Source of the DNA: Rhodoplanes sp049284695
Lineage (GTDB): Bacteria; Pseudomonadota; Alphaproteobacteria; Rhizobiales; Xanthobacteraceae
NCBI GenBank assembly: GCA_049284695.1
Contig: JBAPYK010000170.1
Coordinates: forward strand, 1-9,697
DNA: 9,697 bases
Direction of reading: 5' to 3'
The translations under genes and the position numbers were made by a program. Position 1 is the stretch's first letter; each line of letters opens with the position of its first letter. The notes below the pieces were generated by a model. That model had not been told where the DNA came from. It worked only from the letters and a program-made list of their open reading frames with translations, and did not search any database. Shown piece by piece: positions 6,502-9,697 of the stretch.

Positions 6502-6508
6502 AAGGGGG
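6502..6508 (+). promoter_or_regulatory. Ribosome binding site of the 83-residue gene
   Basis: AAGGGGG lies 5 bases before the ATG at 6514 and fixes this start. Its AGGGGG part (6503-6508) is complementary to CCCCCT at 6471-6476 in the leader, so it could be masked by a 6-bp stem. Confidence 0.55.
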
Positions 6509-6513
6509 ACTGC

Positions 6514-6765
6514 ATGCGCGTTAAGAGTCACGAGAAAAGCCATATCGTTGAACTTGAGGATGGCTCGGCGTGGCGGATTTGGCCTCGCGATCTCGCGATT
6601 CCATTGCTTTGGGTGCCATCCACTCGGCTGACTGTGTCTGAAATCGACGACGATTACTGCACGCACGCTCTCGTCGATCGCACGCACGGGACATCTGTCC
6701 GCGTCATTGACGCCGCGACGGGTTTTTCTCCCGAGAAGATCGAAGCATCTTTCGCAAGCCTATAA
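6514..6765 (+). CDS. Small conserved-looking hypothetical protein (83 residues)
   Basis: This is the only plus-strand gene I can support. The 83-residue product is soluble, with no signal or membrane segment. Its core reads HIVELEDGSAWRIWPRD (10-26), then LLWVPSTRLTVSEIDDDYC, then HALVDRTHGTSVRVIDA. The alternating pattern and the DGSxW element suggest a small beta-barrel (SH3-like), which is an inference. From memory, proteins with this DGSxWRIWP pattern are common in Hyphomicrobiales genomes without an assigned function. The AAGGGGG site and the sharply lower G+C of the preceding region support a real gene. Two 60-base stretches inside it counted by hand are 57% and 53% G+C, below the neighbours. 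It converges on the carboxypeptidase gene, with 84 bases between the stop codons. Confidence 0.75.
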   Translation: MRVKSHEKSHIVELEDGSAWRIWPRDLAIPLLWVPSTRLTVSEIDDDYCTHALVDRTHGTSVRVIDAATGFSPEKIEASFASL

Positions 6766-6782
6766 GACAAACCGTAGGACCG

Positions 6783-6802
6783 CCACGCGATCGCGTGCGT
6801 GG
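6783..6802 (+). terminator. Hairpin after the 83-residue gene
   Basis: CCACGC (6783-6788) pairs with GCGTGG (6797-6802) around an 8-base loop that itself overlaps the palindrome ACGCGATCGCGT. It lies 17 bases past the TAA at 6763-6765, between convergent genes. No T-run follows. Confidence 0.35.
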
Positions 6803-6821
6803 TCTGGACGATCGACAGCGC

Positions 6822-6839
6822 GCCGGCGAGAGAGCCGGC
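6822..6839 (-). terminator. Hairpin after the carboxypeptidase gene
   Basis: GCCGGC is repeated at 6822-6827 and 6834-6839 around a 6-base loop. As GCCGGC is its own reverse complement, the two copies form a 6-bp stem, starting 10 bases past the carboxypeptidase stop codon. There is no T-tract on the minus strand. Confidence 0.35.
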
Positions 6840-6849
6840 ACGCCCGTAA

Positions 6850-8394
6850 TCACGCATGTGCGGGCAGCCGATAGAGCTCGCCGTATTTCGTGCGCAGATA
6901 ATCGAGGTACGGCGCCATCGTCATCGGACGTCCGGTCGCCCGCATGACGATCTCGTCGGGCTTAAGCGCACGGCCGTGGCGATAGATGTTGTCGGTGAGC
7001 CATCCGAGCAGCGTGTTGAACCGTCCACGCGCGATCTCGCTCAAAATTTCGGGATGCGCCTTCATCGCTGCGGCAAAAAACTGCGCGCTCAGAATATTGC
7101 CAATCGTGTAGCCCTGGAATTCGCCGCCGATGCGCTCATAAAACCAGTGCACATCCTGCAGACAGCCATCCCGATCGTCCGGCGGCGCAACGCCGATATC
7201 GGCCTGCATGCCGGCACGCCAAGCCTCCGGTAGATCCTTGGCCCGCAGCTTGCCCTCAAGAAGCCGAAGCTCGAGGTCGACGCGCAGCATGACGTGAAGG
7301 TTGTAAGTCACTTCATCGGCGTCGGTGCGAATAACGGACGGCTCCACCTTGTTGATGGCGCGATAGAAGGCTTCGAACGGCACCGATCCGAACTGATCAG
7401 GAAATGTCTTTCGAAGCGCCGGGTAGTAATGCTCCCAGAACGGCCGGCTGCGCGCGACCACGTTCTCCCACAGCCGCGACTGGCTTTCGTGCATGCCCGA
7501 TAGGATTCCTTTGCCGAGCGGCGTCCCCTCATAGGCCGCGCTCACCCCTTGCTCGTACATGGCGTGTCCGGCCTCGTGCAGGGTCGAGAACAACGCGTCG
7601 CCGATGTGGTTATCACTCACCCGCGTAGTGATCCGTACATCTCCCTTGGCGAACCGCGTGCAGAAAGGATGGCGGGTCTTATCGAGCCGCCCGCGTTCGA
7701 GGTCGTAGCCCATCTGCATGGCGACCGACAGGCCGAAGCGGATCTGGTCCGCCTCAGCGAAAGAACGTCGCAGACAGGCATCGTCTGCCGGCGGCTGATC
7801 GCAGATCGCCCGCACCAAGGGAGTGAGCTCGCGGCGCAGCTCGGCGAAAAGCCGCTGGAGCTTGGTCGTCGTCATCCCCTCGTCGGCCTCGTCGATCATC
7901 GGATCGGCGATGTGGTCGTAGGGCGCAAAAAACGAAGCATATTCGCGGCTCAGCTCGAGCGTCTTTTCGAGCAAGGGAATCATCGCGGCAAAATCATTCG
8001 CCGGCCGCGCCGCGACCCATGCATTGTAGGACGCCGAGCTATGGGCGTTCATGCGTTCGACGTATTCGGCCGGAATCTTGATGGCGCGTTCGAAATCACG
8101 CCGCGCGATCCGGAGCAAGTTAGCGTCGTCGGCCGGAAGCTTATCAAGCTGCGGCTCCAGGCGATCGATCAGTCGTCCGAGCGCCGGATCGACGGAGCGC
8201 TCATGCTCAAGCCGCTTCAGCAACGCCGCCTGCCGACCCCGCGCCACGGCGCCGCCCGTCGGCATATAAGTTGCCTCGTCCCAGGTCAGCACTGACTTCG
8301 CCGCGTTGAGATCGTAAATCTCGGACAGCCGGCGCTTCAGCTCGGCGAGGATCGCGTCTAGGGAATTCCGGTTGCTCCTGCGATCGGTTGCCAT
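6850..8394 (-). CDS. M32 family metallocarboxypeptidase (carboxypeptidase Taq type)
   Basis: This 514-residue enzyme has the usual M32 length and removes C-terminal residues from peptides using one metal ion, normally zinc. All five family motifs are present in order: DVRIT (252-256, DxRxT), HEAGH (273-277, metal ligands His273 and His277 with catalytic Glu274), HESQS (302-306, third ligand Glu303, exactly 30 residues after His273 as in the Pyrococcus enzyme), VIRTDAD (354-360), and GCLQDVHW (410-417, GxxQDxHW). The protein is largely helical, has no signal peptide and should be cytosolic, acting in peptide turnover. Its start is 53 bases after the stop codon of the exported-protein gene, so the two may share a transcript. 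The ribosome binding site is weak (AAGGG about 13 bases away), unlike the G-run sites of other genes here. Confidence 0.95.
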   Translation of the reverse strand: MATDRRSNRNSLDAILAELKRRLSEIYDLNAAKSVLTWDEATYMPTGGAVARGRQAALLKRLEHERSVDPALGRLIDRLEPQLDKLPADDANLLRIARRDFERAIKIPAEYVERMNAHSSASYNAWVAARPANDFAAMIPLLEKTLELSREYASFFAPYDHIADPMIDEADEGMTTTKLQRLFAELRRELTPLVRAICDQPPADDACLRRSFAEADQIRFGLSVAMQMGYDLERGRLDKTRHPFCTRFAKGDVRITTRVSDNHIGDALFSTLHEAGHAMYEQGVSAAYEGTPLGKGILSGMHESQSRLWENVVARSRPFWEHYYPALRKTFPDQFGSVPFEAFYRAINKVEPSVIRTDADEVTYNLHVMLRVDLELRLLEGKLRAKDLPEAWRAGMQADIGVAPPDDRDGCLQDVHWFYERIGGEFQGYTIGNILSAQFFAAAMKAHPEILSEIARGRFNTLLGWLTDNIYRHGRALKPDEIVMRATGRPMTMAPYLDYLRTKYGELYRLPAHA

Positions 8395-8447
8395 CTGATA
8401 CAGTGACCCTTGCCCTTGCTATTCGCTCGCTTCTCGACCTGCCGCTT

Positions 8448-9697
8448 CTATTTCAGCGTCACCGCGGGATAGCCTGCGACGCCCGTCGGAAAGCCGACGG
8501 TCAGGCCGGGTATGTCCACCGCGGCCGGGTCCCAGTTCTTGTTCGCCAATTCCGGCACCATCCAGAACGCGACCGTGTTGGAGAGCATCTCGCGCGCATC
8601 GCGCAGCGAATGTTTCATGCGAATCATGAACTGGTCGATCGCGGCGGCCCGGGTGACATGGTAATCGCCCGGAAGCGGCGGGCGACCCGGCAGGTAAATG
8701 GTGGGGATGGTTGCGAACGCCTGATCAGCGACCAGCGTGCGATAAAATAGCGGGCCCCATACCCGCTGCACATAATAGGTGAGATCCGCTGGCGCCAGCT
8801 GCTCCTGGCCAAGCGAGGGCCGCACTTCCGCATAAGGGACGATCTTGATCCGGTCGTCGGGCAGAGTGAAACCGGATAGCGCTTTCACGAACAGCACCAG
8901 CCAATTCGTGCCTTCGGTCAGCCCCGCCGAGACATTGGTGCCGGCGCGGCTGTCCACCAGCACCATCGCCCGCCGCCAGTCGAGCTTGAGGCGGCTCAGC
9001 ACGTCGCGCACGTCCATGGCGCCGCGCAGCGCTTCGAGCATGAAGGTGCCGATCATCACGTTGTTGAACGGAATCGGATGCCGGGCGGTTGTGCCATTGA
9101 AGAAATCATCGTTCACGCCCGCGGCGATGAAGGCCTCGCCGGTACCGATCGAGGCGATATAGTCCAATGTTCGGGCGCAGGCATAGTCGACCATGGCGCG
9201 AATCTGCGCCTTGTGCGCGCTCCAGGCGGGCTGGTTCAGCCGATCGAGCCAGTTATCAGCGGCGCGTCGGTTGATCGCCCGCACCTGCGCGACATGCGTC
9301 TGCAATAAAGCAAGGCGCGGCTTCCAGCGTGCGTCGCCGTGCGCCCTGATCTCGGCCAGATAGGCGAGCGCGGGCCCGATATGGCTGATCGCCGTCAGCT
9401 CATAGAAGCCGCTGGCGCGGTCGGCGCGAAATTGCGCGTGGCCAAGCCGGGCGCCATTGGTCGACTCGTAGACGTAGATATCGGATCCCACCACCAGCAC
9501 CAGCGGACCCGGCGCACCGCTTGCCGAATCTTTGGCGATGATGGCCTGGGTCAGCATTTGGCCCAATGTGGGCTGACCGGCCGGATAGTCCGGCTCATTG
9601 CTGCCGGTGAAGTCGAAGAACAAATCCATGAATTCGGTGGGCGGTGAATAGCTCCCCGTCGTCTGCGCCGTTGCCGGCGCAGCGAGGAGCAGCAGCA
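8448..9697 (-). CDS. Exported protein of unknown function, 5' end outside the window
   Basis: The reading frame stays open to the right edge. A Met codon at 9627-9629 looks like a start, but the 22 codons before it read LLLLAAPATAQ and then a polar stretch ending in PPTEF. That is the hydrophobic core and ATA-Q cleavage site of a signal peptide, so the Met is internal and the true start lies beyond 9697. The visible mature part is about 400 residues and soluble. It has a stretch GPLVLVVGSDIYVYE, a helical section with many His/Arg/Ala residues (around SHIGPALAYLAEIRAHGD), DNWLDRLNQPAW, GVNDDFFNGTT, VLVDSRAGTNVSAGL and a C-terminus ending GVAGYPAVTLK. I cannot assign it firmly; a DUF5624-type family is a guess from memory. 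I see no catalytic motif. It lies just upstream of the M32 carboxypeptidase gene. Confidence 0.8.
   Translation of the reverse strand, partial: LLLLAAPATAQTTGSYSPPTEFMDLFFDFTGSNEPDYPAGQPTLGQMLTQAIIAKDSASGAPGPLVLVVGSDIYVYESTNGARLGHAQFRADRASGFYELTAISHIGPALAYLAEIRAHGDARWKPRLALLQTHVAQVRAINRRAADNWLDRLNQPAWSAHKAQIRAMVDYACARTLDYIASIGTGEAFIAAGVNDDFFNGTTARHPIPFNNVMIGTFMLEALRGAMDVRDVLSRLKLDWRRAMVLVDSRAGTNVSAGLTEGTNWLVLFVKALSGFTLPDDRIKIVPYAEVRPSLGQEQLAPADLTYYVQRVWGPLFYRTLVADQAFATIPTIYLPGRPPLPGDYHVTRAAAIDQFMIRMKHSLRDAREMLSNTVAFWMVPELANKNWDPAAVDIPGLTVGFPTGVAGYPAVTLK

Larger units (their letters stand above)
6111..6513. promoter_or_regulatory. Divergent intergenic control region
   Basis: These 403 bases separate the divergently transcribed transglycosylase gene (-) and the 83-residue gene (+). 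By hand count 6301-6420 is 40% G+C, far below the coding sequence around it. The region holds a TTTA-N7-TTAA motif (6302-6316), a promoter-like TATACT (6393-6398), a palindrome (6427-6436) and a C-run (6471-6475) that could pair with the next gene's ribosome binding site. A 97-codon open frame on the plus strand (6163-6456) crosses this region but lacks a binding site and family resemblance, so I treat the whole stretch as non-coding. Confidence 0.6.

Noticed and set aside
7549..8295. 248-codon plus-strand frame
   Set aside because: It is antisense to the M32 carboxypeptidase gene, whose five motifs are intact; no recognisable protein features.

Overview
The window is G+C-rich (about 60-70% in hand-counted stretches of coding sequence), tightly packed chromosomal DNA. 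The gene set and protein flavour point to an alphaproteobacterium, most likely Hyphomicrobiales (Bradyrhizobium/Rhodopseudomonas/Xanthobacteraceae-like); this is an inference, since no rRNA or marker gene is present. I see no transposase, integrase, CRISPR array, tRNA or phage gene. It reads as an ordinary core-type region with a few small or poorly characterised genes. I did not find a convincing new multi-gene system.

Layout, left to right. Almost everything is on the minus strand, so transcription runs right to left. 95-430 (-) is a two-helix DUF485 inner-membrane protein. 682-1239 (-) is a secreted CAP/SCP-domain protein. 1478-2125 (-) is a membrane-anchored Ala/Pro-rich protein with 14-residue tandem repeats. 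2348-3745 (-) is a flavin monoamine-oxidase-like enzyme, and 3825-6110 (-) a soluble lytic murein transglycosylase. Then comes a 403-base, locally A+T-rich divergent control region, followed by the only convincing plus-strand gene, a small 83-residue protein (6514-6765). 6850-8394 (-) is an M32 zinc carboxypeptidase with all family motifs. 8448-9697 (-) is an exported protein of unknown function whose true start lies beyond the right edge.

How the parts may work together. The transglycosylase and oxidase are 79 bases apart and the exported protein and carboxypeptidase 53 bases apart, so each pair may be co-transcribed. Their functions do not form an obvious pathway. The transglycosylase, CAP protein, Ala/Pro-rich protein and right-edge protein all carry export or membrane signals, so the theme is loosely cell envelope and periplasm. 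Several starts share a G-run ribosome binding site (AGGGGG-like), which helps fix the starts of the DUF485, CAP, repeat-protein, transglycosylase and 83-residue genes. GC-rich hairpins without clear T-tracts lie after several stop codons.

The points most worth a second look are: the oxidase's loss of the classical monoamine-oxidase active-site residues; the long leader of the 83-residue gene, with a palindrome and a possible masked ribosome binding site; and the internal-Met trap in the right-edge gene.
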